A stretch of DNA of 64,000 nucleotides. Origin: Caballeronia telluris. GTDB taxonomy: Bacteria > Pseudomonadota > Gammaproteobacteria > Burkholderiales > Burkholderiaceae. How positions within the stretch are numbered: position 1 is the first letter of the stretch; each line of letters opens with the position of its first letter. Location of the stretch: the NCBI RefSeq assembly GCF_001544495.1, contig NZ_FCNZ02000011.1, positions 1 to 64,000 of the forward strand, in the 5' to 3' direction. Shown here in pieces: positions 1 to 9,226 of the stretch. The translations under genes and the position numbers were made by a program. The notes beneath the pieces are model-generated. The model saw only the letters and a program-made list of their open reading frames with translations. It was not told where the DNA came from and did not search any database.

Positions 1-2
1 TC

Positions 3-209
3 ATCCGCGCGTTCCATACCATTCAGTACGAACTGACATGGGCAGCGGTGACGCGCTCGTACGGCAAACTGCCTGCGTTGCTCATCCGCTTGCGCGAGCG
101 GCTCAAGCAGCTCCTCAATGAGAAACGGCCCGGCCGCAGTTGCGCTCGAGCCGTCAACTCGCGACCGTTTCGTTATACCGTTCGTGTCCTCAAACGAGAC
201 CTTAACTGA
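3..209 (+). CDS. C-terminal end of a probable IS4-type transposase (partial at window edge)
   Basis: An open frame enters from the left edge and ends at TGA 207-209, giving 68 residues. The tail is strongly basic, with PGRS and RPFRYxVR-like segments close to the stop. This resembles the basic C-termini of IS4-family transposases, in which an Arg-rich stretch follows the DDE core. The catalytic domain lies outside the window, so the family rests on the tail alone. The next gene ends only 33 bases downstream, so any right terminal inverted repeat must be very short or overlap it. Whether the element is intact cannot be judged here. Confidence 0.45.
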   Translation: MRAFHTIQYELTWAAVTRSYGKLPALLIRLRERLKQLLNEKRPGRSCARAVNSRPFRYTVRVLKRDLN

Positions 210-242
210 ACGGCATTACGGCTTTGGCCGCTGTTTTTGCGT

Positions 243-2885
243 TTACAGACGCGCTTTCAGGTACTTCGCCGTGTGACCGGCCGCGGCTTTCGCGACTTCG
301 CGCGGGGTGCCGCAGGCCACCATCGTGCCGCCTTCGTCGCCGGCGCCGGGGCCGATGTCGATCACCCAGTCGCTGTTCGCCGCGACGCGCATGTCGTGCT
401 CCACCACGATCACCGTGTTGCCCGCGTCGACAAGTCCTTGCAGTTGTGTCATCAGCCGGTCGACGTCGGCGGGATGCAGGCCGGTGGTCGGCTCGTCGAG
501 GATATAGAGCGAATCGCCGCGTTGCGCGCGTTGCAATTCGCTGGCGAGCTTGATGCGCTGCGCCTCGCCGCCGGAGAGTTCGGTCGCGGGCTGGCCGAGC
601 CGCAGATAACCGAGCCCGATGTCCCGCAACACGTTCAGCGCGCGCATGACCTGCGGCTCGCTGGCGAAGAATTCGCAGGCGGTATCGACGGTCATCCCGA
701 GCACTTGCGCGATATTCCTGCCGCCCCATTCGATGGCGAGCGTCTCTGCGTTGTAGCGCGTGCCGTGGCAAGTGGAGCAGGGCGCATACACCATCGGCAG
801 GAACAGCAGTTCGACGCTCACGAAGCCCTCGCCCTCGCAGGTCGGGCAGCGCCCCTTCGCGACGTTGAACGAGAAGCGGCCTGCGTCGTAGTGGCGCTTG
901 CGCGCGGCGGGCGTGGCGGCGAAGAGTTTGCGCACATGGTCGAAGAGGCCGGTGTAAGTGGCGAGATTCGAGCGCGGCGTGCGGCCGATCGGCTTCTGGT
1001 CGACCCGCACGAGCCGCCGTATCGACGCCATGCCCTCGACGATGTCGCCGCCAGTCGCCTGCGTGGGCGCGGCGAGGAGCGGGTCGAGTTCGTCGTCGGG
1101 GTCCGTCGCGATGGCGCGTCCGAGATGGCTCGCGACGAGTTCCGGCAGCGCCTGGCTCACGAGGCTCGACTTGCCCGAACCGGAGACGCCCGTCACGGTC
1201 GTGAAGCAGCCGAGCGGAAACGCGGCGTCGAGTTCGCGCAGGTTGTTGCGCGTGATCTTCGAAAGCCGCAGCCAGCCCGAAGGCGCGCGCGGCTCATGCG
1301 TCGCGCTCGCGTGCGTGGCGAAGAGATGCTTGCGCGTCTCGGACGCCTCCACCTTCGCGAGCCCCGGCGGCGGTCCGCTATATACGACGTGTCCGCCGTG
1401 CTCGCCCGCCGCCGGCCCGACATCGACTAGCCAGTCGGCGCGCCGCATCATGCCGAGATCGTGCTCGACGACGAAAAGCGAATTGCCCGCCGCCTTCAGG
1501 CGTTCCAATGCCGCGAACAGCGCTTCGCCGTCGGCGGGATGGAGGCCGGCGGAGGGTTCGTCGAGCACGTACACAACGCCGAACAGTTGCGACGACAGTT
1601 GCGTTGCGAGCCGCAGGCGTTGCAGTTCGCCCGACGAGAGCGTCGGCGTCGCGCGATCGAGCGCGAGGTAGCCGAGGCCGAGATCGGTGAGCGTCGTGAG
1701 GCGTTCGAGCAGTTCTTCCGCGATGCGCTGCGCCGCGACGCGCTTCTCGTCGGACATGTTCGGCGTGCGCCGCACGTCGGGCGAGGCCTTGTGCGCCGAG
1801 CCGCCCGCCGCGACGCGCCGCTCGGTCGCCGCGCGCATCGCGCGGCGGCTGAGAATGGCGTCGTCGATCGCGACGGCGTGCGCGGGCACCTCGCCGCGCG
1901 CGATCGGCGCGAGCAAATCGGCGACGCGCGCGAGCGGCATTTGCGAGAACTCGGCGATGTCGAGTCCCGCGAACGTCACCGACAACGCCTCGCGCTTCAG
2001 GCGCTTGCCGTCGCACGTCGGGCAGGCGCTGCCGACCATGTATTGCGACACGCGCTTTTTCATCAGCGCGCTTTGCGTGTTCGCGAACGTGTGCAGCACG
2101 TAGCGGCGCGCGCCGGTGAACGTGCCCTGATAGCTCGGCTCCAGCTTGCGCTTAAGCGCCGCGCGCGTTTCCTCGGGCGTGAGCCCGGCGTAGACGGGAA
2201 CCGTCGGCGTTTCGTCGGTGAAGAGAATCCACTCGCGATCCTTCTTCGGCAGATCGCGCCACGGCGTATCGACGTCGTAGCCGAGCGTCACCAGGATGTC
2301 GCGCAGATTCTGGCCGTGCCACGCGGGCGGCCACGCGGCGATCGCGCGCTCGCGGATCGTCAGCGAATCGTCGGGCACCATTGATTTTTCGGTGACCTCG
2401 TAGATGCGCCCGAGGCCGTGGCACGTCGGGCACGCGCCCTGAATCGTGTTCGGCGAGAAGTCCTCGGCGTAGAGCATCGGCTGCTTCGGCGGATAGTGGC
2501 CGGTGCGCGAGTAAAGCATGCGCACGAGGCTCGAAAGCGTCGTCACGCTGCCGACCGACGAGCGCGTGCTCGGCGTGCCGCGTTGCTGCTGAAGCGCGAC
2601 GGCGGGCGGCAACCCTTCGATCGCATCGACTTCGGGCACGCCGACCTGTTCGATCAGCCGCCGCGCATAAGGCGCGACCGACTCGAAATAGCGCCGCTGC
2701 GCCTCGGCATAGAGCGTGCCGAACGCGAGCGACGACTTGCCGGAGCCGGACACGCCGGTGAATACGACCAGCGCGTCGCGCGGAATATCGACATCGACGT
2801 TCTTGAGATTGTGTTCGCGCGCGCCTCGCACGCGCACGAAGCCGCGCAGGGTGGGCGCGGTTTTATCGACGGGAAGGGTGTTCAT
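243..2885 (-). CDS. UvrA paralogue (class II, UvrA2-like) ABC ATPase
   Basis: An 880-residue DNA-damage-type ABC ATPase with two nucleotide-binding halves. Walker [10 protein letters not shown] occurs at residues 44-52 and about 566-574. Signatures are LSSGELQR (about 416) and LSGGEAQR in the second half, and Walker B appears as [10 protein letters not shown] and [10 protein letters not shown]. Zinc-type CxxC pairs lie at 152-155, 288-291, 680-683 and 703-706. The roughly 110-residue UvrB-binding domain of canonical UvrA, including its CPxCG pair, is absent: [17 protein letters not shown] runs almost straight into the CPTCHGLG module. Such paralogues (UvrA2, DrrC) are linked to DNA damage or DNA-drug tolerance rather than standard excision repair. 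The ATG at 2885 was chosen because family homology begins just after it; the frame stays open upstream to 3038. Confidence 0.88.
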   Translation of the reverse strand: MNTLPVDKTAPTLRGFVRVRGAREHNLKNVDVDIPRDALVVFTGVSGSGKSSLAFGTLYAEAQRRYFESVAPYARRLIEQVGVPEVDAIEGLPPAVALQQQRGTPSTRSSVGSVTTLSSLVRMLYSRTGHYPPKQPMLYAEDFSPNTIQGACPTCHGLGRIYEVTEKSMVPDDSLTIRERAIAAWPPAWHGQNLRDILVTLGYDVDTPWRDLPKKDREWILFTDETPTVPVYAGLTPEETRAALKRKLEPSYQGTFTGARRYVLHTFANTQSALMKKRVSQYMVGSACPTCDGKRLKREALSVTFAGLDIAEFSQMPLARVADLLAPIARGEVPAHAVAIDDAILSRRAMRAATERRVAAGGSAHKASPDVRRTPNMSDEKRVAAQRIAEELLERLTTLTDLGLGYLALDRATPTLSSGELQRLRLATQLSSQLFGVVYVLDEPSAGLHPADGEALFAALERLKAAGNSLFVVEHDLGMMRRADWLVDVGPAAGEHGGHVVYSGPPPGLAKVEASETRKHLFATHASATHEPRAPSGWLRLSKITRNNLRELDAAFPLGCFTTVTGVSGSGKSSLVSQALPELVASHLGRAIATDPDDELDPLLAAPTQATGGDIVEGMASIRRLVRVDQKPIGRTPRSNLATYTGLFDHVRKLFAATPAARKRHYDAGRFSFNVAKGRCPTCEGEGFVSVELLFLPMVYAPCSTCHGTRYNAETLAIEWGGRNIAQVLGMTVDTACEFFASEPQVMRALNVLRDIGLGYLRLGQPATELSGGEAQRIKLASELQRAQRGDSLYILDEPTTGLHPADVDRLMTQLQGLVDAGNTVIVVEHDMRVAANSDWVIDIGPGAGDEGGTMVACGTPREVAKAAAGHTAKYLKARL

Positions 2886-3053
2886 GCATTGCGACGCCAG
2901 CAAGTCCCGCACCCGAACCCGACGCCGGGTCGTTTGCGGATATTGACGGGAAGCCCCTATGATTCCTCCACGCATGCATGGCGCGTGCCCAAACCGCCGC
3001 CGATGGTGTATTGATGGGACGCACCGTCGCACCGGCATAGAGCGAGGAGCTTC

Positions 3054-3716
3054 ATGTTAGGCAGCCTGATCTCGGACATCCTGTTCGGCTTCACCGGATT
3101 GATCAGCATCATCAACCCGCTCGGGGTCGCGTTCGTGTTTCTCGACCGCACGGAAGGGCTCGCGGGCGACGAGCGCGACGCGCTCGCGAAGAAAGTCGCG
3201 ATCAATTCGGCGTGCGTGCTGCTGGTCGCGTTCTTCCTCGGCACGCCGATCCTGCATTTGTTCGGCATTTCGATGGAGGCGCTGCGCATCGGCGGCGGGC
3301 TCGCGGTCGCGGTGAGCGGCTGGCAGATGCTCAACGCGCCCGACGTGCGCACCAAGGAGGCGACGGCGCGCAACGTCGACGCCGACAACGCGATGTCGAA
3401 AGCATTCTTTCCGCTGACCATTCCGCTCACCACCGGGCCGGGCTCCATCGCGACCGCCATCGCGCTCAACGCGAACCGGACGCATAAGCTCTCGGAGTTT
3501 CTGGTGTCGGCGGTGGCGTCGATCGCGATCTCGGCGCTGATCGCGCTCGCGGTCTATATGACGCTCAGCCACTCGGCGCGGTTCGCGCGCTATCTCGGCA
3601 TCGACGGCACGAAGGTGGCGATGCGGATTTCGTCGTTCCTGCTCTTGTGCGTCGGCGTGCAGATCATGCTGACCGGCATCTCCGAATTCCTGATCCCGCT
3701 TGCGAAGCTGCATTAG
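3054..3716 (+). CDS. MarC family integral membrane protein
   Basis: A 220-residue protein with about six hydrophobic segments and the MarC signature regions SIINPLGVAFVFLDRT near the N-terminus and FPLTIPLTTGPGSIA in the middle. The family sits in the inner membrane. It was once thought to give multiple antibiotic resistance, and its true substrate is unknown. The start is preceded by GAGGAG with good spacing. It diverges from the UvrA-like gene across about 170 bp. The next gene points the other way and ends beyond a strong hairpin. Confidence 0.88.
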   Translation: MLGSLISDILFGFTGLISIINPLGVAFVFLDRTEGLAGDERDALAKKVAINSACVLLVAFFLGTPILHLFGISMEALRIGGGLAVAVSGWQMLNAPDVRTKEATARNVDADNAMSKAFFPLTIPLTTGPGSIATAIALNANRTHKLSEFLVSAVASIAISALIALAVYMTLSHSARFARYLGIDGTKVAMRISSFLLLCVGVQIMLTGISEFLIPLAKLH

Positions 3717-3722
3717 CGCTCC

Positions 3723-3755
3723 AAAAAAACGGGCCGCACGACATCGTGCGGCCCG
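3723..3755 (-). terminator. Rho-independent terminator of the porin gene (possibly bidirectional)
   Basis: A 12-bp perfect stem (CGGGCCGCACGA at 3730-3741, TCGTGCGGCCCG at 3744-3755) has a 2-nt nominal loop. On the minus strand seven T follow it (A-tract 3723-3729). It lies 23 bp after the porin stop and 6 bp after the MarC stop. Confidence 0.85.
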
Positions 3756-3778
3756 CTTCGGAGGCTGTAGCGCGCGCC

Positions 3779-4951
3779 TTAGAACTTGTGGCGCATGCCG
3801 ATCCGCACGGCGACCTGGTTGTTCGAGCCGGTGCCCGACGTGCCGAAGTAGCTCGTGCTCGAACCGATCTGCGCCTGGACGTCGACGCCATTGTTCGAAC
3901 CCGACGCATGCTGGTAGATGCCGAGCAGATAGACATCGGTGCGCTTGCTGAGCGCGTAATCGACGCTTGCATCGACTTGCTGCCACTTGCCGTCTGCCGC
4001 GTCCGTCAGCTTCATGTAGGTGTAGCCCAGACCGCCCGTGATGGCCGGCGTGAACGCGTACTTGCCGCCCGCTTCATACGCGTTGAGCTTGGACGTCGCG
4101 CCCGTGGTCGATTCGAAACGCGTGTTGGTCCAGAGGCCGAACACCGTCGCGCCGCCGAACGCATAGTTCGCGCCGATGCCGAACGTGCGCAGGTCCTTGT
4201 TGCCGCCCGTCGCGACGTTCGCCATCGCCGTGCTGAACGCCGGCGTGGACGCGCCGGGGAAACGGATGTCGGTATAGGCCGCGCCGATGCCGAAGCTGCC
4301 GAGCTTGTAGTTCAGGCCGAAGCTGTAGGCACGCGACGAACCTTGCGTCGTGACGCCGCCGGCCGTCGTGGTCGGCGAGCCGGCGAACGCGCCCGCCTGG
4401 TTCGAGAAGCCGTACATGCCGCCGAACGTCAGGCCGTAGAAGCTCGCGCTGCTGAACTTCACCGCGTTGTTGATGCGGCTCGACGTCAGCTGGTCGACGT
4501 CGTTGATGTGGTACGCGTAGTTGCCCGCGACGGTCTGGCCGCCGATCGAGTAGTTCGAGCCGAGATAGTCGGTCGAGAACGAATACTGACGGCCGAACGT
4601 GAGCGAGCCGGCGTCGTTCTTCGCGAGACCGACGTAAGCCTGGCGTCCGAACAGCGCGCCGCCCTGGCCGAGCGTGCCGTTGCCGCTATTGAAGCCGTTC
4701 TCCAAAACGAAGATCGCCTTCAGGCCGCCGCCCAGGTCTTCCGTGCCGCGCAGGCCCCAGCGGCTGCCTTGCGCGACGCCGTCGTCGTACTTGAAGAGGT
4801 GGTCGCTGCCGGTGCGCGTCGCGCTGTTGTTCACGTAGCTGATACCCGCGTCGATGATGCCGTACAGCGTCACGCTGCTTTGCGCGTGCGCGGTCGATGC
4901 AAAAGCGGCGAAAGAGGCGAGCGCGGAGGTCGCCAGCAAATTCTTGTTCAA
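3779..4951 (-). CDS. Gram-negative trimeric porin (OmpC-like, Burkholderia type)
   Basis: A 390-residue outer-membrane general diffusion porin. Residues 1-23 form a signal peptide cut after AHA, and the mature protein begins QSSVTLYGIIDAG, the typical first strand. Other markers are GLRGTEDLGGGLKAIFVLE, FGRQAYVGL and the C-terminal aromatic strand VRIGMRHKF ending in Phe, which the Bam machinery requires. The start codon is TTG at 4951, with GGAGAAAG eight bases upstream and no better in-frame start nearby. The gene is monocistronic with a strong terminator. Substrate specificity cannot be read from the sequence. Confidence 0.93.
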   Translation of the reverse strand: MNKNLLATSALASFAAFASTAHAQSSVTLYGIIDAGISYVNNSATRTGSDHLFKYDDGVAQGSRWGLRGTEDLGGGLKAIFVLENGFNSGNGTLGQGGALFGRQAYVGLAKNDAGSLTFGRQYSFSTDYLGSNYSIGGQTVAGNYAYHINDVDQLTSSRINNAVKFSSASFYGLTFGGMYGFSNQAGAFAGSPTTTAGGVTTQGSSRAYSFGLNYKLGSFGIGAAYTDIRFPGASTPAFSTAMANVATGGNKDLRTFGIGANYAFGGATVFGLWTNTRFESTTGATSKLNAYEAGGKYAFTPAITGGLGYTYMKLTDAADGKWQQVDASVDYALSKRTDVYLLGIYQHASGSNNGVDVQAQIGSSTSYFGTSGTGSNNQVAVRIGMRHKF

Positions 4952-5163
4952 AAACTTTCTCCGGTGAGGGATGGTTCGCGATGTGGTTGATGTCGTCGGC
5001 GCCGCGCCGGGCTCTTCGGCCCGTGGCGGCGACGGGCGGAATTTAACGGACGCTCAAGAAAGCAATGTGACAACGCGTTCGACGCGTCCGCGTGTCTCGC
5101 GGATGCAACAGCGGGCTTCGGGTTATGCTCGCGACTCGACTTCATGCAAGGAGAAGCACGGAG

Positions 5164-5532
5164 ATGGACGAGAACGGAATCCGCGAACTGGAAGGCCGCC
5201 TGCAGCAGGCGATGTTGTCCTCCGACGCCGACGCGCTCGACGCGCTGCTCGCCGACGACCTGAGCTTCGTCGATGCAACGGGCAAGGTGTGGACCAAGGC
5301 CGACGACCTGAACGGCCATCGCTATGGGCTTCAGCGCATCGAGCAACTGGACGTGGAAGAGCAGACGGTCCGCGTCTACGAAAAATGCGCGGTGACGGTC
5401 ACGCGCGTGGCGTTGCGCGGATCGTTCGGCGGCGCGCCGTTCGCCGGCAGCCTGCGTTATACGCGCACGTGGTGCGAGACGGGAGGCGCATGGCGCGTCG
5501 TGGCGGCGCAGTGCGGCCTCGTGCCGTTCTGA
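5164..5532 (+). CDS. NTF2-like (DUF4440-type) small protein
   Basis: A 122-residue protein with the SnoaL/NTF2-like pattern: an amphipathic N-terminal helix (LEGRLQQAML), the segment ADDLSFVDATGKVW, then alternating beta strands ending SLRYTRTWCETGGAWRVVAAQ. The cone-shaped fold serves many enzymes and ligand binders, so the function is open. The ATG at 5164 has GGAG close upstream. An earlier in-frame ATG at 5092 has no ribosome site, and the extension does not look like protein. The gene is monocistronic and converges with the flavoprotein gene. Confidence 0.75.
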   Translation: MDENGIRELEGRLQQAMLSSDADALDALLADDLSFVDATGKVWTKADDLNGHRYGLQRIEQLDVEEQTVRVYEKCAVTVTRVALRGSFGGAPFAGSLRYTRTWCETGGAWRVVAAQCGLVPF

Positions 5533-5550
5533 GCGGCGCGTCGATCGCGT

Positions 5551-6765
5551 TTAATCCGCGTCTTCGCCGAAAAAGCGCCGGCGCGCGGCCTCGTCGCTCG
5601 GCGATTCCGGACCGAGGCCCTGCAGATCGACCGCCCGCGACGGATCGGCGGCGAGCCGCACAAACGCGCGAGCGCGGCGTGCATCGGCGGCCGGGCCGGT
5701 CTCGTACATCAGAAGCGTGAGCCAGCCGTGCAGGCGATGCAGCGCGCCGTAGTACGCGTCGTGCTCGGTCGCGTAGGCGTGCGCGGCGGCATCCCAGTCG
5801 CCGGATGGCAGAAGGCGGTCGCGCAGCACGCGCGCGTCGCGCAGCGTGAGCGCGAGGCCGCAGCCCCACGCGGGATTGCTGGCCGCGGCGGCATCGCCGA
5901 TCAGCACGACGCCTTCGCGATACGGATGGTCGACCCACGTGTCCGCGCCCGGATACGCCGCGAGCGGTCCGATGGCTTCGGCTTCCTCGAACCACTCGGG
6001 CGGCGCGCCCGTTTCGATGCACGACGTCACGAAGTCGCCGGCATGACCATTGCCGCTCATCGTGCGCGGTGCATTCGCCGATGAATAGACGAAGTACGAC
6101 CGAAAGCGCCCCTGACCGAGCGGAAAGACGAGCGCCGCGCGCGCTGCGGAAGGCTTTTGCACGTAGTGCACGGTGTCGCCCGGCACCTGCACGCCTTCGT
6201 GCAGCACGCCCGCGATCATCAGCGCGTGTTCGTCGCGGCGCACCGTGAAGCCGGCCGCGCTGCGCACTTTCGAGCTTCGTCCATCGGCGCCGACGACCAG
6301 CCGCGCCTTCACGCGTTCATCGCCGTGAGCCGTGTGAATCCGGATGAAAGGCGGCGTGCCCGGCTCGACCGCCGTGACTTCCACGCCGCGCCGCACGTGC
6401 GCGCCCGCCGACTCGGCGGCGTCGAGCAGCGTGCGCTGCATGTCGGGATGATAGAAGTCGAGGCAGCCGTGGCGGCCGGGCGTCGTCGCGACGAGATCGC
6501 GGCAATCGCGCGGCGCGCCGCCCAGATAGCGCTTCCAGTAACGCACGTCGATCGCGCCGGCGCGGTTCAGAAGCGGCTCGATGCCGAGCTTCGCCGCCTC
6601 GACGCGTCCCCACGGCAGGAGACCTTCGCCGCGCACGCGATCCTTGAACGCATGCGCGCGCTCGACGACGAGCGTGCGCATGCCGCTGCCGGCGAGCGAA
6701 CGCGCGAGCGTCGCTCCGGCCAGTCCGCCACCGACAATGGCGACGTCATAGTCGGACGGTGTCAA
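5551..6765 (-). CDS. FAD-dependent monooxygenase / geranylgeranyl-reductase-like flavoprotein
   Basis: A 404-residue flavoprotein of the p-hydroxybenzoate hydroxylase fold. The N-terminal dinucleotide motif is VAIVGGGLAGATLARSL at residues 8-24. The second FAD motif is LVVGADGRSSKVR, and the ribityl-binding motif is GDAAAASNPAWGCGLAL. Members hydroxylate aromatics or reduce polyprenyl and quinone-like substrates with NAD(P)H. No neighbour reveals the substrate. The start is TTG at 6765 (reading TTGACACCG), with AAGGAG eight bases upstream and no nearby ATG. The gene is tail-to-tail with the NTF2-like gene. Confidence 0.82.
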   Translation of the reverse strand: MTPSDYDVAIVGGGLAGATLARSLAGSGMRTLVVERAHAFKDRVRGEGLLPWGRVEAAKLGIEPLLNRAGAIDVRYWKRYLGGAPRDCRDLVATTPGRHGCLDFYHPDMQRTLLDAAESAGAHVRRGVEVTAVEPGTPPFIRIHTAHGDERVKARLVVGADGRSSKVRSAAGFTVRRDEHALMIAGVLHEGVQVPGDTVHYVQKPSAARAALVFPLGQGRFRSYFVYSSANAPRTMSGNGHAGDFVTSCIETGAPPEWFEEAEAIGPLAAYPGADTWVDHPYREGVVLIGDAAAASNPAWGCGLALTLRDARVLRDRLLPSGDWDAAAHAYATEHDAYYGALHRLHGWLTLLMYETGPAADARRARAFVRLAADPSRAVDLQGLGPESPSDEAARRRFFGEDAD

Positions 6766-6846
6766 TCGGACGCTCCTTCGGCAGACATGGCTCGCGCCAT
6801 GCTATGCCGGGGCGTCTTCGCTATGCAATTACCGGGAAGCGTGCGC

Positions 6847-7962
6847 TCAGGCCGACAGCAGCGAGCCCGTGCGGAATGCCTTCGCGCCGGCGATGCGCGC
6901 GACTTCGAGCCCGGCGGTCGCAAAGCGCGTGATGTGCCGCGCGTACATCACGCCGGAGGTCGTGCAATTGAGCGTGGTGACGGTATCGGTGAGCGGATCG
7001 ACGACATCCGCGATCGCTTCGCCCGCTTCGATGAACGCGCCGACCTTCGCGCGGAACACGAGCACGCCCGACACGGGAGCCACGATCGGCTCGGCGCCCG
7101 CGAGCGGCGTCGCCGGGAAGGCGAGCGGCGGCATGGGCGCGGCGGGCGCGTCGATCACCCCGCGATGAATCAGGTAATTGACGATGCCTTGAGCGTCGGC
7201 GTTGGCGAAGTCGTAGGAAACGTCGTGCTGGCTGCGCAATTCGACCGTGACCGAGATGCCGCCGTTCGGGATCGGAAAACGCTCGCCGAAGCGCGTGCGC
7301 AGGTCGGACCAGCAGAAGCTGTGAATCTCGTCGAACGGATTGCCGACCGAATTCAGCGCGAGCAGTTGCGCCTTCGAATCGAGATGGCGCGCGAGCGGCT
7401 CGACTTCTTCCCAGATGTCCGGATTCGTGTAGAGATGCAAGGCGGCGTCGAGGTCGCAATGCAGGTCGAGCACCACGTCGGCGTCGAACGAGAGTTTTTG
7501 CAGCGCAAGGCGCAGCGATTCGAGTTCGGTAGCGGGCGTCTGCTCGTCGAGCGCCTCGCGCATCGCGGCGCGCACGGCCCCCTTGTTGGCGTCGATGTCG
7601 GCGGTGAGGCGCGCTTCGATGCGCGGCGCGACGAGCGCGGCGAGATCGTGGAAATTGCGGTTGAAGTTGTGGCCGCTGTTCGCCTCGAAGCGGCCGAGCA
7701 GCTGGCCGTGCAGCAACTGGTTCAGGCCGATCGGGTTCGGCACCGGCACGATGACCACTTCGCCGCGCAGCTTGCCCGCGGCTTCGAATTCGGCAAGTTG
7801 CCGGCGCAGCCGCCAAGCGACGAGCATGCCGGGCAGCTCGTCCGCGTGCAGCGACGACTGGATGTAGATTTTCTGGCCGTCGCCGGGACCGTAATGGAAG
7901 CTCGTGATCGAGCGGGCGGTGCCGAGCGTCGGCGAAATCAGCTGATGGGTTCTGGTCTGCAT
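6847..7962 (-). CDS. AstE/AspA family zinc deacylase
   Basis: A 371-residue M14-like protein of the succinylglutamate desuccinylase/aspartoacylase family. Zinc-ligand and substrate motifs visible are SLHADELPG (His and Glu ligands), NFNRNF (substrate-binding Arg) and VVLDLHCD (third His ligand). The C-terminal 80 residues form a lipoyl-like beta domain (APVSGVLVFRAKVGAFIEAGEAIADVVDP) common in this subgroup. The likely reaction is hydrolysis of an N-acyl amino acid, with an unknown substrate. Next to a basic amino-acid binding protein on the same strand, an arginine- or ornithine-derived substrate is possible. The ATG at 7962 is preceded by AGAAGA; the longer frame to 8121 overlaps a terminator. 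Confidence 0.82.
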   Translation of the reverse strand: MQTRTHQLISPTLGTARSITSFHYGPGDGQKIYIQSSLHADELPGMLVAWRLRRQLAEFEAAGKLRGEVVIVPVPNPIGLNQLLHGQLLGRFEANSGHNFNRNFHDLAALVAPRIEARLTADIDANKGAVRAAMREALDEQTPATELESLRLALQKLSFDADVVLDLHCDLDAALHLYTNPDIWEEVEPLARHLDSKAQLLALNSVGNPFDEIHSFCWSDLRTRFGERFPIPNGGISVTVELRSQHDVSYDFANADAQGIVNYLIHRGVIDAPAAPMPPLAFPATPLAGAEPIVAPVSGVLVFRAKVGAFIEAGEAIADVVDPLTDTVTTLNCTTSGVMYARHITRFATAGLEVARIAGAKAFRTGSLLSA

Positions 7963-8118
7963 GGTCTTCTGCGCGCGACGCACGCACGGTCGCGCTCTGG
8001 ATGGTTGCAAGGTGCGGAGGGCGATTGCGCCGGTGTCTCGGGCCGGCCACGCGCTTCCGACGTTCGATCTTAGCTGAAAAAAGGCCGCGGACAAGCCCGA
8101 AAGGCGCCGCGCCCCAAG

Positions 8119-8152
8119 CAAAACGGGCTCCGCGCCAAGCGCGGAGCCCGTT
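8119..8152 (-). terminator. Rho-independent terminator of the amino-acid binding protein gene
   Basis: A 12-bp stem (ACGGGCTCCGCG 8123-8134, CGCGGAGCCCGT 8140-8151) with a 5-nt loop is followed on the minus strand by TTTT. It separates the binding-protein gene from the deacylase gene downstream on the same strand. Confidence 0.82.
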
Positions 8153-8188
8153 GCCGTGAAGCGTCAGCCGCGTTGGGCGGCGTCGGCT

Positions 8189-8983
8189 TTAGCCGCCGTA
8201 GACGTCGAAGTCGAAGTATTTCTTTTCGAGCTTCTTGTACGTGCCGTCCTTGATGATGTCGGCGATCGCCTTGTCGATGCTCTTCTTCAGGTCGGTGTCT
8301 TCCTTGCGCAGACCGATGCCGGCGCCGTTGCCGAGCGTCTTCGGATCGTCGATGTTCGAGCCTGCGAAGTCGAAGCCCGCGCCGCGCGGCGTCTTCAGGA
8401 AGCCGATTTCAGCCTGCACCGCGTCTTGCAGCGCGGCGTCGAGACGGCCCGCGATCAGGTCGGCGTAGACCTGGTCCTGGTTCTGGTACGGCGTGACCGT
8501 CACGCCTTTCGAGGCCCAGTAGGTCTTCGCGTAGGTTTCCTGGATCGTGCCCTGTTCGACGCCGACCGTCTTGCCGGCGAGGCTTTCAGCCGTCGGCTTG
8601 ATGTTGCTGCCCTTCTTCGCGACGAGGCGCGTCGGCGTGTTGAAGAGCTTGCTCGAGAACGCGACTTGTTCGGCGCGTTGCGGCGTCATCGACATCGACG
8701 AGAGCACGCCGTCGAACTTCTTCGCCTTCAGGGCCGGGATCATGCCGTCGAAGTCGTTCTCGACCCACACGCACTTCGCCTTCAGGCGGGCGCAGATTTC
8801 GTTGCCGAGATCGATGTCGAAGCCAACCAGCTTGCCGTCCGGACCCTTCGATTCGAACGGGGGATAACTTGCGTCGACGCCGAAGCGGATCGTCGAATAA
8901 TCCTTGGCTTGTGCGGCGGTGACGGCGGTGAGCGACGTGACTGCGATAAGGGACATCGACAGGGCGGCAAGCAGTTTTTTCAC
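8189..8983 (-). CDS. Periplasmic lysine/arginine/ornithine/histidine-binding protein (HisJ/ArgT-like)
   Basis: A 264-residue family-3 solute-binding protein. Residues 1-25 are a signal peptide ending AQA, followed by KDYSTIRFGVDASYPPFESK, the typical first strand. The cluster GFDIDLGNEICARL and the segment FDGVLSSMSMTPQRAEQVAFS match polar and basic amino-acid binders. The start is GTG at 8983, with TGGAG nine bases upstream. No permease or ATPase genes adjoin it, so it must use components encoded elsewhere, as E. coli argT uses HisQMP. A strong terminator follows. Confidence 0.88.
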   Translation of the reverse strand: MKKLLAALSMSLIAVTSLTAVTAAQAKDYSTIRFGVDASYPPFESKGPDGKLVGFDIDLGNEICARLKAKCVWVENDFDGMIPALKAKKFDGVLSSMSMTPQRAEQVAFSSKLFNTPTRLVAKKGSNIKPTAESLAGKTVGVEQGTIQETYAKTYWASKGVTVTPYQNQDQVYADLIAGRLDAALQDAVQAEIGFLKTPRGAGFDFAGSNIDDPKTLGNGAGIGLRKEDTDLKKSIDKAIADIIKDGTYKKLEKKYFDFDVYGG

Positions 8984-9226
8984 TGTTTTAAACTCCAGAG
9001 GGTGGTCTTTACATCCCGGCAGGTCTCGTTTCCGGGTCGGCGGCGCGAGTTGCGCCGCACGGTTGCTATTCCGAGGATCGTGTCCTGTCAGAATCCGCAG
9101 CAGATTAACATCCCAAAATAGTTGCGGAGTTAGTGAAAGCCCCGATGGCGCAGCTTTAGAGGCAATCCTCGCGCGGCGCACGCAGGATGTGGCGTTTTGA
9201 CACCCGGTTGCGCCGCGCGCGGCCCT

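Noticed and set aside
237-1430. Long plus-strand open frame opposite the UvrA-like gene
   Set aside because: Arg/Ala/Val-rich mirror frame of a high-GC gene with no domain pattern and no ribosome site. The minus frame carries all ABC motifs.
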